A stretch of DNA of 10,715 nt from an uncultured Clostridia bacterium (GCA_948517135.1 CAORJJ010000003.1:34904-45618), one strand, 5' to 3'; shown: positions 1-6,804, numbered from the stretch's first letter. Made by a program: numbers and translations. Notes: generated by a model from the sequence alone, not told the origin.

Positions 1-269
1 ATGAAAAAGTTAATGGCGCAGATTGGGTTATGCATGAGGCTTTCTGCTTAGATTCAGAAGAAAATATTTTTCATGCTTATGAAAAGAATCATTCAACAGT
101 AAAAACAGCAAGTGAAATTATGAATAAATTAAATGTTAAAAATTTAATTTTATATCATACAGAAGAAACACATGGAGATGATAGAAAAAAATTATATCTT
201 GATGAAGCAAGAAAATACTTTAGAGGAAATGCATATGTACCAAATGACTTAGAGATTATAGAATTATAG
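1..269 (+). CDS. MBL-fold metallo-hydrolase, ribonuclease Z-like (C-terminal part)
   Basis: This is the 3' end of a gene whose start lies before the window. The reading frame is open from base 3 and runs through the ATG at 30, so that ATG is an internal codon. The 88 visible residues carry the end of the metallo-beta-lactamase fold as I know it from ribonuclease Z-like hydrolases. A 'DWVMHEAFC' segment holds the late His of the metal site. The His-Ser-Thr of 'NHSTVKTASEI' comes next, then 'LILYHTEETHGDD', which carries another conserved His. The protein ends 'VPNDLEIIEL', a typical tail for the family. Such proteins bind two zinc ions and cleave phosphodiesters, for example in tRNA 3' processing, although many relatives have unknown substrates. 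The N-terminal HxHxDH motif is outside the window. The gene ends in TAG, and the next gene's AGGAG site overlaps its stop, so the two are probably co-transcribed. Confidence 0.8.
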   Translation, partial: EKVNGADWVMHEAFCLDSEENIFHAYEKNHSTVKTASEIMNKLNVKNLILYHTEETHGDDRKKLYLDEARKYFRGNAYVPNDLEIIEL

Positions 270-278
270 GAGAATGAT

Positions 279-692
279 ATGATAAATGAAAAAGATTTAT
301 TAAAAAGTAATATCTATGATGTAAGTGAAACAATAATAATTGTAGGAAGTTGCTTAAAAAATATGCAACCAGAAGGCTATAAGAAATTAACTAAAATAAG
401 TAAAAATATTTATGAATTATGTTTAGAAGAAACACATATAAATATGGCAATAACCAAAATTAGTGCTATGATAAGAACAAAAAAAGTTTCAAATATAGTA
501 TTTGCAACTGTTGATAAATCACCACATTGTGTACAAGTTCATTACATAAGAAATGAATTAGAAAAAATGATGGATTTAAAAGAGGTAAATATAACAAATT
601 ATGTAGTTGTTAATGATGAATTAATAGAAATTGATTCTAATATTATATCATTATCAAAAAACTTGTCTAAAATTAAAAAAATGGAGAAATAA
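279..692 (+). CDS. conserved hypothetical protein with Cys residues, unknown function
   Basis: This 137-residue soluble protein has no family I can name. It starts at an ATG six bases after AGGAG (268-272), which overlaps the preceding stop. Visible features are a hydrophobic strand 'IIIVGSCL' (residues 19-26, Cys25), a predicted helical middle part containing 'ELCLEETH' (Cys48), a second strand 'VSNIVFATVD' followed by 'SPHCVQVHY' (Cys84), and a third strand 'NYVVVNDELIEID'. Alternating strands and helices suggest a small alpha/beta fold. Three Cys plus nearby His residues could bind a metal or a cluster, but the spacing matches no motif known to me. It has no signal peptide and no membrane segment. 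It lies between the MBL-fold gene and the GNAT-DUF402 gene in one apparent operon, two bases from the latter. Confidence 0.6.
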   Translation: MINEKDLLKSNIYDVSETIIIVGSCLKNMQPEGYKKLTKISKNIYELCLEETHINMAITKISAMIRTKKVSNIVFATVDKSPHCVQVHYIRNELEKMMDLKEVNITNYVVVNDELIEIDSNIISLSKNLSKIKKMEK

Positions 693-694
693 AT

Positions 695-1744
695 ATGGAA
701 GATTCAAATAGGTTAAAACTAGTATTCCCAACAGAAGAATATAAAGATCAAGTTGAAGATTTCTTGCAAGAACACTTTGATAATAATGAGTTTGAACTTC
801 ATGGAGATGGTGAACTTGATACAATAAAAGATTTTGATAAATGGCTTGAGAAAGTAAGGAATGATGTAAAAGATACAGTAGAAAAACATAGAGTACCAGC
901 TACATTATTTTTAGCAGTAAGAAAAAATGATAATAGAATGGTTGGAATTATACAAATTAGACATAGATTAAATGAGAAATTGTTAAAAGATTGTGGTCAT
1001 ATTGGTGATGGTGTAAGACCTTCAGAAAGACAAAAAGGTTATGCAACTGAAATGATAAAACTAGCCTTAGAAGAATGTGAAAAACTTGGTATAAGAAGAG
1101 TTTTGATGACTTGCTATAAAGAAAATATTGGCTCTCGAAAAAGTATTCAAAACAATGGTGGGATTTTAGAAAATGAAATTATTGATGAAGATGGAAAAAC
1201 AATACAAAGATATTGGATAAGTCTAAAAAAGAAATTTGCAACTTCTGTAACAAAATATGAAAATGTTTTAGAAGTTGCTCAATCAATAAAATCAATTAAT
1301 AATGAAGATTTTGTAGGCGATATTTTTCTAAATCATTTTAAGAAAATATCAGAGCCATTTATTTTAGATAATGGACTTTGTATTCAAGATACAAATTATA
1401 AATGGTTAGAATTTTATGATTATACATCAAAAGTTAGATTAACAGCAGTATATAATGAAAAAAATGAAATTATAGAATGGTATTTTGATATGGCAAGAGA
1501 AATTGGAAAAGAAGATGGAATACCATATGAAGATGATTTATATTTAGATGTTGTATTAAGACCTGATGGAGAAACAATTTTATTAGATGAGTATGAACTA
1601 AAAGAAGCTTTTGATAGTTTAGAAATGACTAAAGAAGAATATCAAGAAACTTATAAAATTGCATATGATTTAATTGAAAAAATAAAAGATAACCAACAAA
1701 AAGTAAAAGCTTTTACAGATAAATATTTAAAAGAAATGTTATAA
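695..1744 (+). CDS. GNAT N-acetyltransferase fused to a DUF402 domain
   Basis: This 349-residue protein has two domains. Residues about 5-180 are a GNAT acyltransferase. The acetyl-CoA pyrophosphate loop is 'RQKGYA' (112-117), followed by the family's helix. A later 'ENIGSRKSIQNNGG' segment and the 'RYWISL' strand (172-177) close the fold. Residues about 215-335 match DUF402, the fold of FomD and of nucleoside tri/diphosphate phosphatases. Its marks are 'WYFDMAR' (Asp265), 'EDDLYLDV' (279-286) and 'LLDEYEL', acidic positions that bind metal in the family. GNAT enzymes transfer an acyl group from acyl-CoA to an amine, and DUF402 enzymes hydrolyse nucleotide phosphates or phosphonate-cytidylyl esters. 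No substrate can be read from the sequence. The start at 695 follows a GGAG eight bases upstream, and the gene is two bases from its upstream neighbour. The join is in frame with no sign of a sequencing fusion. Confidence 0.85.
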   Translation: MEDSNRLKLVFPTEEYKDQVEDFLQEHFDNNEFELHGDGELDTIKDFDKWLEKVRNDVKDTVEKHRVPATLFLAVRKNDNRMVGIIQIRHRLNEKLLKDCGHIGDGVRPSERQKGYATEMIKLALEECEKLGIRRVLMTCYKENIGSRKSIQNNGGILENEIIDEDGKTIQRYWISLKKKFATSVTKYENVLEVAQSIKSINNEDFVGDIFLNHFKKISEPFILDNGLCIQDTNYKWLEFYDYTSKVRLTAVYNEKNEIIEWYFDMAREIGKEDGIPYEDDLYLDVVLRPDGETILLDEYELKEAFDSLEMTKEEYQETYKIAYDLIEKIKDNQQKVKAFTDKYLKEML

Positions 1745-1755
1745 GAGGTGAGAGT

Positions 1756-2319
1756 ATGCCTAAATTTATATTAATAATAGGTCCACAAGCAGTTGGGAAA
1801 ATGACAGTAGGACAAGAGCTATCAAAATTAATAGATTACAAATTATTTTATAACCATATGACAATAGAAATGGTAAGATTAATATTTGATTATGATAAAT
1901 CAGCATATAGTAAAATGAATCAACTGATAAGATATGAAACATTTAAGGAATTTGCTAAAAGCAATCAAAAAGGAATAATTTTTACTGGATGTTTTGACTT
2001 TGGAAATGATTTTGAAGAGGAAATGGAAGAAACAACTAAATGGATGAATTTATTTGAGGAATCATATGTTGTTGAATTGGAAACAACTTTAGAAGAAAGA
2101 CTAAAAAGAAATAAAACAGAAAATAGATTAAAGCATAAAGCTTCTAAAAGAGATTTAGAGTGGAGTGAAAATGAATTATTAAATTCTTTAAAAAAGCATA
2201 AACTTAATTCAGATCCTGGCGAAGGTGAAAAAATATTTAAAAATTATATGAAAATTGATAATACAAATATTTCACCAGAAGAAGTGGCAAAAATGATAAA
2301 AGAGAGATTTAATTTATAG
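1756..2319 (+). CDS. P-loop NTPase (AAA/shikimate kinase-like small kinase)
   Basis: This 187-residue protein opens with a beta strand 'FILIIGP' and a Walker A loop, 'GPQAVGKMT' (residues 9-17, Lys15). The second residue after the Lys is Thr rather than the usual adjacent Ser/Thr. Next come 'FYNHMTIEMV', a likely substrate-binding part, a second strand 'GIIFTGCFDFG' in the Walker B region, and a basic lid-like segment 'LEERLKRNKTENR' around 116-128. This is the plan of small kinases such as shikimate, gluconate and nucleoside kinases, many of which are annotated only as AAA family ATPase. The substrate cannot be told. The start is supported by AGAGGTGA just upstream, and the gene lies 11 bases after the GNAT-DUF402 gene. 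The context of nucleotide-handling enzymes on both sides suggests, but does not show, a nucleotide or nucleoside substrate. Confidence 0.75.
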   Translation: MPKFILIIGPQAVGKMTVGQELSKLIDYKLFYNHMTIEMVRLIFDYDKSAYSKMNQLIRYETFKEFAKSNQKGIIFTGCFDFGNDFEEEMEETTKWMNLFEESYVVELETTLEERLKRNKTENRLKHKASKRDLEWSENELLNSLKKHKLNSDPGEGEKIFKNYMKIDNTNISPEEVAKMIKERFNL

Positions 2320-2335
2320 CAAAGAGGTAGAAATT

Positions 2336-2989
2336 GTGAAATTAGAAGATCTAAAGTATGAATATGATAAATTGCAAGAAAAATATGGAGCAAAAGAATT
2401 AGACTCTATTTATAATGGTGGATGCACAGAAAATCCAGATTTTTGTTTTGTATTTATGAATCCAACTGGAAGAAATATAGCTTCATCAAAAGAATGGAAA
2501 GGAAGAAAGTCACCTTGGATTGGAACAAAAAATATATGGGATTTGTTTTACAGGCTAAATTTAATGGATGAGGAAATTTATAAATTAATTAAGTTTATTA
2601 AGCCAAATGAATGGACAGAAGAATTTGCAGATGTAGTTTATGAAGATGTAAAAAAACATAAGTATTTTATTACTAATTTAGGTAAATGTACTCAACTAGA
2701 TGCAAGGATTTTACCTAATAATGTTTATGAAGAATATTTGGAATTACTAAAAAAGGAAATTGAAATTATAAATCCTAAAGTAATAATTTTATTTGGAAAC
2801 CAAGTAAGCTCTATTGTTTTAAAAGAAAAAATTTCAGTTTCAGAATGTAGAAAGAAAATGTTTGAAAGAGATATAAATGGAAAGACTTATAAATTTTATT
2901 CTGTATACTATCCAGTTGGAAATGGAAGAATTAATATAGATAAATCTATTGAAGATATTAGATACATACAGGAAAATGGAGGTAAATAA
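2336..2989 (+). CDS. uracil-DNA glycosylase superfamily protein
   Basis: This 217-residue protein starts at a GTG, with AGAGGT placed correctly upstream and no better ATG nearby. The uracil-DNA glycosylase fold shows in three places. 'FVFMNPTGR' (38-46) corresponds to the catalytic-loop motif usually written GxNPS. 'FITNLGKCT' (111-119) is the 'TNxxKC' strand of family 4/5 enzymes. 'PKVIILFGNQV' (147-157) followed by 'YYPVGNGR' (191-198) corresponds to the late motif where classical enzymes have HPSxxN. The His-Pro is replaced here by Tyr-Pro. The four Fe-S cysteines of family 4 are not evident, since the Cys at 30, 37, 118 and 171 do not have that spacing. The role may be removal of uracil or another damaged base, but the changed late motif leaves activity uncertain. 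The stop is immediately followed by the start of the Nudix gene, so the two are probably translated together. Confidence 0.75.
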   Translation: MKLEDLKYEYDKLQEKYGAKELDSIYNGGCTENPDFCFVFMNPTGRNIASSKEWKGRKSPWIGTKNIWDLFYRLNLMDEEIYKLIKFIKPNEWTEEFADVVYEDVKKHKYFITNLGKCTQLDARILPNNVYEEYLELLKKEIEIINPKVIILFGNQVSSIVLKEKISVSECRKKMFERDINGKTYKFYSVYYPVGNGRINIDKSIEDIRYIQENGGK

Positions 2990-3532
2990 ATGGAAGAATA
3001 TTTTGATGTTTTAAATGAGAAAGGACAATATATTGATAGAATCGAAACTAGAAAGAATTGTCATAAATATGGATTTTGGCATAAAGCCACTGTTGTTTTT
3101 GTGATAAATTCCCAAAATCAAGTTTTACTACAAAAAAGAAGTGCCAATAAGAGAATGTGGCCTAATATGTGGGATGTAACAGCTGGAGGACATGTTTTGG
3201 CTGGAGAATTTGGATTTGAAGCAGTACTAAGAGAAACAAAAGAAGAATTGGGACTAGAACTTGATAAGAACGATATTACATTTATTGGTTCAACATTATC
3301 AACAAATGAAAAGGGTGATGTTGTAAATAAGCATTTTAATGAATATTATATAGCAAATAAAGATTTAGATGAAACAAAATTAAAATTACAATTAGAAGAA
3401 GTTTCAGAAGTAAAGTGGATAGATAAAGATGAAATAATATCAAGAATTAAAGATAATTATAATGGAATAACAGATAAAGAAGGCTGTTGGGAATATTTGA
3501 TAAAGTATTATGAGTGGTCAAGCAGAAAATAA
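2990..3532 (+). CDS. Nudix hydrolase (IPP isomerase-like subgroup)
   Basis: This 180-residue Nudix hydrolase carries a perfect Nudix box at residues 67-89. Gly67, Glu73, Arg81, Glu82, Glu85, Glu86 and Gly88 fit the GX5EX7REUXEEXGU pattern that binds the catalytic divalent metal. Before it come 'FDVLNEKGQ', 'WHKATVVFVIN' and 'LLQKRSANKRMWPNMWD', the run typical of the isopentenyl-diphosphate-isomerase/YfcD-like branch. That branch also includes hydrolases acting on nucleoside diphosphate derivatives. The isomerase active-site Cys is not evident, so hydrolase activity is more likely than isomerisation. The ATG directly follows the preceding stop, with GGAGG inside the end of the upstream gene. 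This is the last gene of the first operon. No clear terminator separates it from the promoter that follows. Confidence 0.88.
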   Translation: MEEYFDVLNEKGQYIDRIETRKNCHKYGFWHKATVVFVINSQNQVLLQKRSANKRMWPNMWDVTAGGHVLAGEFGFEAVLRETKEELGLELDKNDITFIGSTLSTNEKGDVVNKHFNEYYIANKDLDETKLKLQLEEVSEVKWIDKDEIISRIKDNYNGITDKEGCWEYLIKYYEWSSRK

Positions 3533-3555
3533 TTCTTTTATTTTACATAAAGCTG

Positions 3556-3564
3556 TGTTATAAT
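3556..3564 (+). promoter_or_regulatory. extended -10 promoter of the 63-codon gene
   Basis: TGT-TATAAT forms a perfect consensus -10 (3559-3564) with the TG extension one base upstream. A -35 at the usual 16-18 base distance is weak (T-rich only); the nearby TTTACA at 3542-3547 is too close (11 bases). An extended -10 can work without a good -35. Transcription would begin near 3571, giving a leader of about 45 bases before the ATG at 3615. Confidence 0.65.
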
Positions 3565-3598
3565 AGAAAAGTAACTTAACTTTTTGAATAATAGAAAT

Positions 3599-3603
3599 GG
3601 AGG
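3599..3603 (+). promoter_or_regulatory. ribosome binding site that decides the start of the 63-codon gene
   Basis: GGAGG overlaps the ATG at 3597, so it cannot serve that start, and nothing resembling a binding site lies before 3597. It sits 11 bases before the ATG at 3615, slightly long but workable. This makes 3615 the probable start. Confidence 0.6.
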
Positions 3604-3614
3604 CTGACTTTATT

Positions 3615-3806
3615 ATGGGGAAACGGACTAAGATAGATTCTAAAAACAACATCAAGACACGGGAAACAAGAGAAAAAATCGAACTTAGCGATACAGCAAT
3701 AAAAGCTATGTATGGAGAGATGACGGCAATATGTATGACAATGGGTGCAACTTATGGTATATATATGCCGATTACGCCTCTTTGGTATGGAGATTTTCCA
3801 AAGTAG
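3615..3806 (+). CDS. 63-residue peptide, candidate modified-peptide (RiPP) precursor
   Basis: I recognise no family for this peptide. The N-terminal half (1-30) is hydrophilic, with nine Lys/Arg and several Glu/Asp, and includes a likely helix 'IELSDTAIKAM'. From residue 31 on, only Glu35, Asp60 and Lys63 are charged, and the tail is rich in Met, Gly, Tyr, Pro and Trp (Cys40, Gly44, Tyr47, Gly48, Tyr50, Pro52, Pro55, Trp57, Tyr58). A charged leader and a charge-poor aromatic tail are what one expects of a ribosomal precursor that is modified and cleaved. The gene has its own promoter and terminator and sits directly upstream of an operon with two radical SAM enzymes. G+C is about 38% by hand count, against roughly 20-30% around it, and codons such as CGG, ACG and CCG are used that are rare in the neighbours. 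It could instead be a small regulatory or antimicrobial peptide. That it is translated is likely but unproven. Confidence 0.6.
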   Translation: MGKRTKIDSKNNIKTRETREKIELSDTAIKAMYGEMTAICMTMGATYGIYMPITPLWYGDFPK

Positions 3807-3814
3807 TTGCAATA

Positions 3815-3846
3815 AAAAGGGAACATGAGATTTCATGTTCCCTTTT
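3815..3846 (+). terminator. intrinsic terminator after the 63-codon gene
   Basis: A perfect 14-bp inverted repeat (3815-3828 with 3833-3846) surrounds a four-base loop, GATT. The 5' arm begins with four A and the 3' arm ends in TTTT, so the arms supply the U tract. The site starts nine bases after the stop codon. It isolates the small gene from the following operon, although some read-through is possible because T-rich sequence is short past the stem. Confidence 0.88.
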
Positions 3847-3878
3847 GTTGTACAAATTAACTTTTTATGTAAATATAG

Positions 3879-3907
3879 TGGAAAAATGTCAAGAAGTGTG
3901 ATAAAAT
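3879..3907 (+). promoter_or_regulatory. extended -10 promoter of the radical SAM operon
   Basis: TGA-TAAAAT (3899-3907) is an extended -10 with five of six consensus bases. TGGAAA at 3879-3884 is a four-of-six -35 at exactly 17 bases. The predicted start is near 3914, about 28 bases before the ATG at 3942. With the terminator just upstream, the operon would be transcribed independently of the small gene. The leader is too short for a riboswitch. Confidence 0.6.
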
Positions 3908-3929
3908 GCTAAGAATAATTAGATAAAAA

Positions 3930-3933
3930 GGGA
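3930..3933 (+). promoter_or_regulatory. ribosome binding site that decides the start of the first radical SAM gene
   Basis: GGGA within an A-rich run lies eight bases before the ATG at 3942. The in-frame GTG at 3936 would be only two bases away, which is too close. The start is therefore placed at 3942. Confidence 0.6.
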
Positions 3934-3941
3934 ATGTGAAT

Positions 3942-5318
3942 ATGGAAATTTTATTAATTAATCCACCTAATATACCTTTTTCAGAATCAGAATTACTAAT
4001 TGAACCAATAGATATTTTAGGAATAGGAACATATTTACAAGAGCAAAAGCACAAAGTTAATTTTTTAGATATGGATTGTAGAAAATTAAATTGTGATGAT
4101 TTAACTAAATATATAAATAATATATTTATGCCAGATATAGCAGTTATTTCATATGATTATCATATACCATTACATACAGATAAGGCATTAAAGAATATTT
4201 CTAAAATATGTACTTTACTAAAAGAAAATAATATAAAAATAATTATGATAGGAAAAACAGTAACATATAACCCAAATATAATAAAAGAAATAAATTTTGA
4301 TATTGGAATTATAGGAGAAGTTGAAAATACAATTATACAAGTTTTAGAAGAAAATAGTAACTTAGAAAATGTAAAAGGAATAGTTTTTCAAAAAGGAAAT
4401 GAAATCATAATTAATTCATCAAATCAAGAAAAATGTAATTTAGAAGAATTACCAATTCCTGATAGAGATTTAGTAGATTTAAAAGATTATATAGAAGTAA
4501 GAAGTATATTAACAAGTAGAGGTTGTATAAATAAATGTGATTTTTGTCCTACATATAATTACTGGGGAGCTTGGAGAGGAAAAAGTGCAAAAAGAGTAGT
4601 AGAAGAGATAGAATATTTAGTAAAAAATTATAATAGTAAAAAAATAATATTTTTAGATGATAATGCAACAGCAGATAATAATAGAATGAAACAAATTAGC
4701 AATATTATTTTAGAAAAGAAAATAGATGTAAGACTAGGATGTCTTGCAAGTATAAATACATATGATAAAGAAACATTTGAATTAATGCATAAAGCAGGAT
4801 TTAGATGGATTCATTTTGGAATAGAAACAGGTAGTCAAAAAGTGTTAGAAGCCAATAATAAGAGCTTTGATATAGAATATGCAAAAAGTATTATAAAAGA
4901 AGTAAAGAGAATTGGGTTTAGAGTAAGAACAAGCTTTATATTTGATTTGCCAACTACCAAACACGAAGATATGCAAAAAACAATTAAATTTATTTTAGAT
5001 ACTGAGCCAGATGAAATAAGAGGACATTTCTTATCTTTAAGATTAGGAACAACAATATATAACAATTTATCTAAGAAAAATAAATTACCTATTCAATATA
5101 TACATAGTAATAAACCATTATTAGAAAATTCAGAATATACAAATAGTGAATTATTACAGGATATTGATATCCTAGTAAATGAATTAGAAAAAAGAGATTA
5201 TAAAATTGTAAGAAATGTAAAAGAATGGGAAGATTTAGAAAAATTAAGAAATAAAGATGGTAAAATTAAATTTTTATCATTTTGTCCTTCAAGATATGGA
5301 ATAGATTGGGAGATATAA
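3942..5318 (+). CDS. B12-binding-domain radical SAM protein
   Basis: This 458-residue enzyme has the two-domain plan of class B radical SAM proteins. Residues 1-160 form a Rossmann-like cobalamin-binding-type domain. It opens with 'EILLINPPN', then 'LGIGTYLQEQKHKVNFLDMD', and ends with the 'IGIIGEVENT' strand-turn (121-130) that is usually written GEGE. Residues about 185-400 are the radical SAM barrel. The cluster motif CxxxCxxC is at Cys195, Cys199 and Cys202, followed by 'FLDDNATAD' (238-245) and 'FGIETGSQKVLE' (292-303). The family includes methyltransferases and ring-forming or oxidising enzymes that use SAM with or without B12. The B12-ligand His motif of methionine synthase is absent, as is normal in this family. 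The tail (400-458) holds two more Cys-free helices and a final 'FCPSRYG'. It is the first gene of the operon, and the next gene starts at the base after its stop. The exact reaction is unknown. Confidence 0.88.
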   Translation: MEILLINPPNIPFSESELLIEPIDILGIGTYLQEQKHKVNFLDMDCRKLNCDDLTKYINNIFMPDIAVISYDYHIPLHTDKALKNISKICTLLKENNIKIIMIGKTVTYNPNIIKEINFDIGIIGEVENTIIQVLEENSNLENVKGIVFQKGNEIIINSSNQEKCNLEELPIPDRDLVDLKDYIEVRSILTSRGCINKCDFCPTYNYWGAWRGKSAKRVVEEIEYLVKNYNSKKIIFLDDNATADNNRMKQISNIILEKKIDVRLGCLASINTYDKETFELMHKAGFRWIHFGIETGSQKVLEANNKSFDIEYAKSIIKEVKRIGFRVRTSFIFDLPTTKHEDMQKTIKFILDTEPDEIRGHFLSLRLGTTIYNNLSKKNKLPIQYIHSNKPLLENSEYTNSELLQDIDILVNELEKRDYKIVRNVKEWEDLEKLRNKDGKIKFLSFCPSRYGIDWEI

Positions 5319-5879
5319 ATGAAAAAAGTAATTGGAATAACTGGATCTATTGGAAGTGGAAAGAGTTATGCAGTAAATATATTTAAGCAAATATGTAAAG
5401 AAAAAAATATAAAAGCAATTTTTATTGATGTAGATGATGTTCGAAGGAATATTTTAAATCAAAAAAAAATTGATAGAAATGAGCTAAACAAAAAAATTTA
5501 TGAAAATGAAGATATAATGAAAATGTATAAAAATTTTATAAATCCTAAAATAAAAAAATATTTAGAAAATCAAATAAATACTAATGATGAACTAATATTT
5601 ATAGAATGGGCATTACTTATAGAAGATAATTTTTATGATTTGGTTGATAAAATTGTAATGGTTGATTGTGAGCAAGATGTTCAAATTTCAAGATTAGAAA
5701 ATGGAGATTTAGGAAAAGAAAATGTTATAAAAAGAATAAATTTACAATTAAGAAATTCAGAAAAAATTGAAAAGATAAAAAAACTAAATAAAGAATTTTG
5801 CATTATAAATACAAGCGAAAATCCAGAAATAAATATATATAGAAAAATATTTGAAAAAGAGGTATTAAACTATGAATAA
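5319..5879 (+). CDS. divergent dephospho-CoA kinase-like P-loop kinase
   Basis: This 186-residue protein resembles CoaE, which phosphorylates the 3'-hydroxyl of dephospho-CoA. The Walker A loop is 'GSIGSGKS' (9-16, Lys15). 'FIDVDDVRRNIL' (35-46) corresponds to the family's DADxxxR motif. 'FINPKIKKYL' sits where the usual THP motif lies, 'FIEWALLIED' (94-103) replaces 'DVPLLFE', and 'VQISRLENGDLGKENVIKRI' (121-140) is the lid. It departs from authentic CoaE in several places: the His before Pro is Asn, the second lid Arg is missing, and Glu-Trp-Ala replaces Asp-Val-Pro. It may act on a different, perhaps pathway-specific, substrate. The ATG directly follows the upstream stop, with GGGAG six bases before it, and its last eight bases overlap the next gene. 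A CoaE-type kinase inside a radical SAM operon is unusual. Confidence 0.75.
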   Translation: MKKVIGITGSIGSGKSYAVNIFKQICKEKNIKAIFIDVDDVRRNILNQKKIDRNELNKKIYENEDIMKMYKNFINPKIKKYLENQINTNDELIFIEWALLIEDNFYDLVDKIVMVDCEQDVQISRLENGDLGKENVIKRINLQLRNSEKIEKIKKLNKEFCIINTSENPEINIYRKIFEKEVLNYE

Positions 5880-6804
5880 ATATCCATTTTGTTTATTTAG
5901 AATACCAGAAAAAGGTGGTAGAGTTTTATGGGAAATAACTAATACTTGCAATTACCATTGCTCTTATTGCATATTTAGTTGTGAAAATAAGAAATATGAA
6001 AATGAATTAACAACAAATGAAGTAAAAGAAGTAATTCAAGATTTAAAGCAAAATAATTTTTCATATATAAAGTTTACAGGTGGTGAGCCATTTGTAAGAA
6101 AAGATATGATAGAAATATTAAAATATTCGTCAGAACTTGGATTTGATATGGATATTTCTACTAATGCATCTTTAGTTACAAATGAAATTGCAAAAATTCT
6201 TAAAGAAATTAATTTTCCAATGGTACATGTTAGCCTAGACGGATATGACAAAGAGTCACATGAATATGTAAGAGGGAAAAATACATTTGAACCAACATTA
6301 AGAGGTATAAAGAATTTAACAGAAAATAATATTTATACAAGAATTGGAACAGTAATATATAAGGAAAATGAAAATAATTTAGAAGATATTATAAAACTTG
6401 CGATTAAGTTAGGTGTTAATGAAATTATATTTTCATTTATGGAAGCAGATGGTAGATTAAATGGAGATGATAATATTATTTCTAAAAGAGAAATTAAAGA
6501 TGTAAAAAATGAAATTGAAATTTTATCTAAAAAATATGAAAATAAAATTAATGTAAAATACAGTTTTTCAGAAAATAATACTAGTCAATCAGAAGGAATA
6601 TGTCCAGCAGTAAATAAGTTTATATATATTAATAATTTAGGAGAAATCTCACCATGTACATGGGTATCATCAAAATATAAATCTGAACTAACATTAAAAA
6701 ATAGTAAATTTAATGAAATTATAAATTCGAAACAGATACAAAGTTATTTAAAATATATAAGAGAAAATGAAATAAAAGGTTGTCCAGTAAGTAGGAGAGA
6801 TTAA
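5872..6804 (+). CDS. radical SAM protein with SPASM-like C-terminus
   Basis: This 310-residue enzyme is of the MoaA/PqqE/anSME type. The 4Fe-4S site that cleaves SAM is Cys26, Cys30 and Cys33 in 'NTCNYHCSYC', with an extra Cys37. 'FTGGEP' (68-73) is the GGE motif that positions the SAM amino group. 'DISTNASLV' (94-102) and 'VSLDGYDKESHEYVRG' (120-135) are the next barrel strands. The C-terminal part has only three Cys (244, 262, 304) in 'GICPAVNKFIYINNLGEISPC' and the final 'GCPVSRRD'. This looks like a shortened SPASM or Twitch domain with room for one auxiliary cluster. Relatives modify peptides or small metabolites. The start overlaps the kinase gene by eight bases, with AGAGG nine bases upstream. 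Its stop overlaps the next start in TAATG, showing translational coupling. Confidence 0.88.
   Translation: MNKYPFCLFRIPEKGGRVLWEITNTCNYHCSYCIFSCENKKYENELTTNEVKEVIQDLKQNNFSYIKFTGGEPFVRKDMIEILKYSSELGFDMDISTNASLVTNEIAKILKEINFPMVHVSLDGYDKESHEYVRGKNTFEPTLRGIKNLTENNIYTRIGTVIYKENENNLEDIIKLAIKLGVNEIIFSFMEADGRLNGDDNIISKREIKDVKNEIEILSKKYENKINVKYSFSENNTSQSEGICPAVNKFIYINNLGEISPCTWVSSKYKSELTLKNSKFNEIINSKQIQSYLKYIRENEIKGCPVSRRD

Noticed and set aside
30..269. A complete 79-codon gene starting at 30
   Set aside because: The frame is open upstream to the window edge and reads as continuing MBL-fold sequence, so this is the 3' end of a longer gene.
3597..3614. Start of the small gene at the ATG at 3597
   Set aside because: GGAGG overlaps this ATG and no binding site precedes it; the ATG at 3615 is better placed.
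3576..3836. Minus-strand ORF of 86 codons opposite the small gene
   Set aside because: It lies antisense across the small gene and half of the terminator, has no ribosome binding site, and its protein has no plausible domain.
3576..3866. Ten-base direct repeat TTAACTTTTT at 3576-3585 and 3857-3866 flanking the small gene, possibly an insertion footprint
   Set aside because: In sequence this AT-rich a ten-base match is expected by chance, the similarity does not extend, and no transposase is present.
3847..3941. Possible cobalamin riboswitch before the B12-type radical SAM gene
   Set aside because: The gap is under 100 bases, half of it promoter, and shows no B12-box-like sequence or paired arms.
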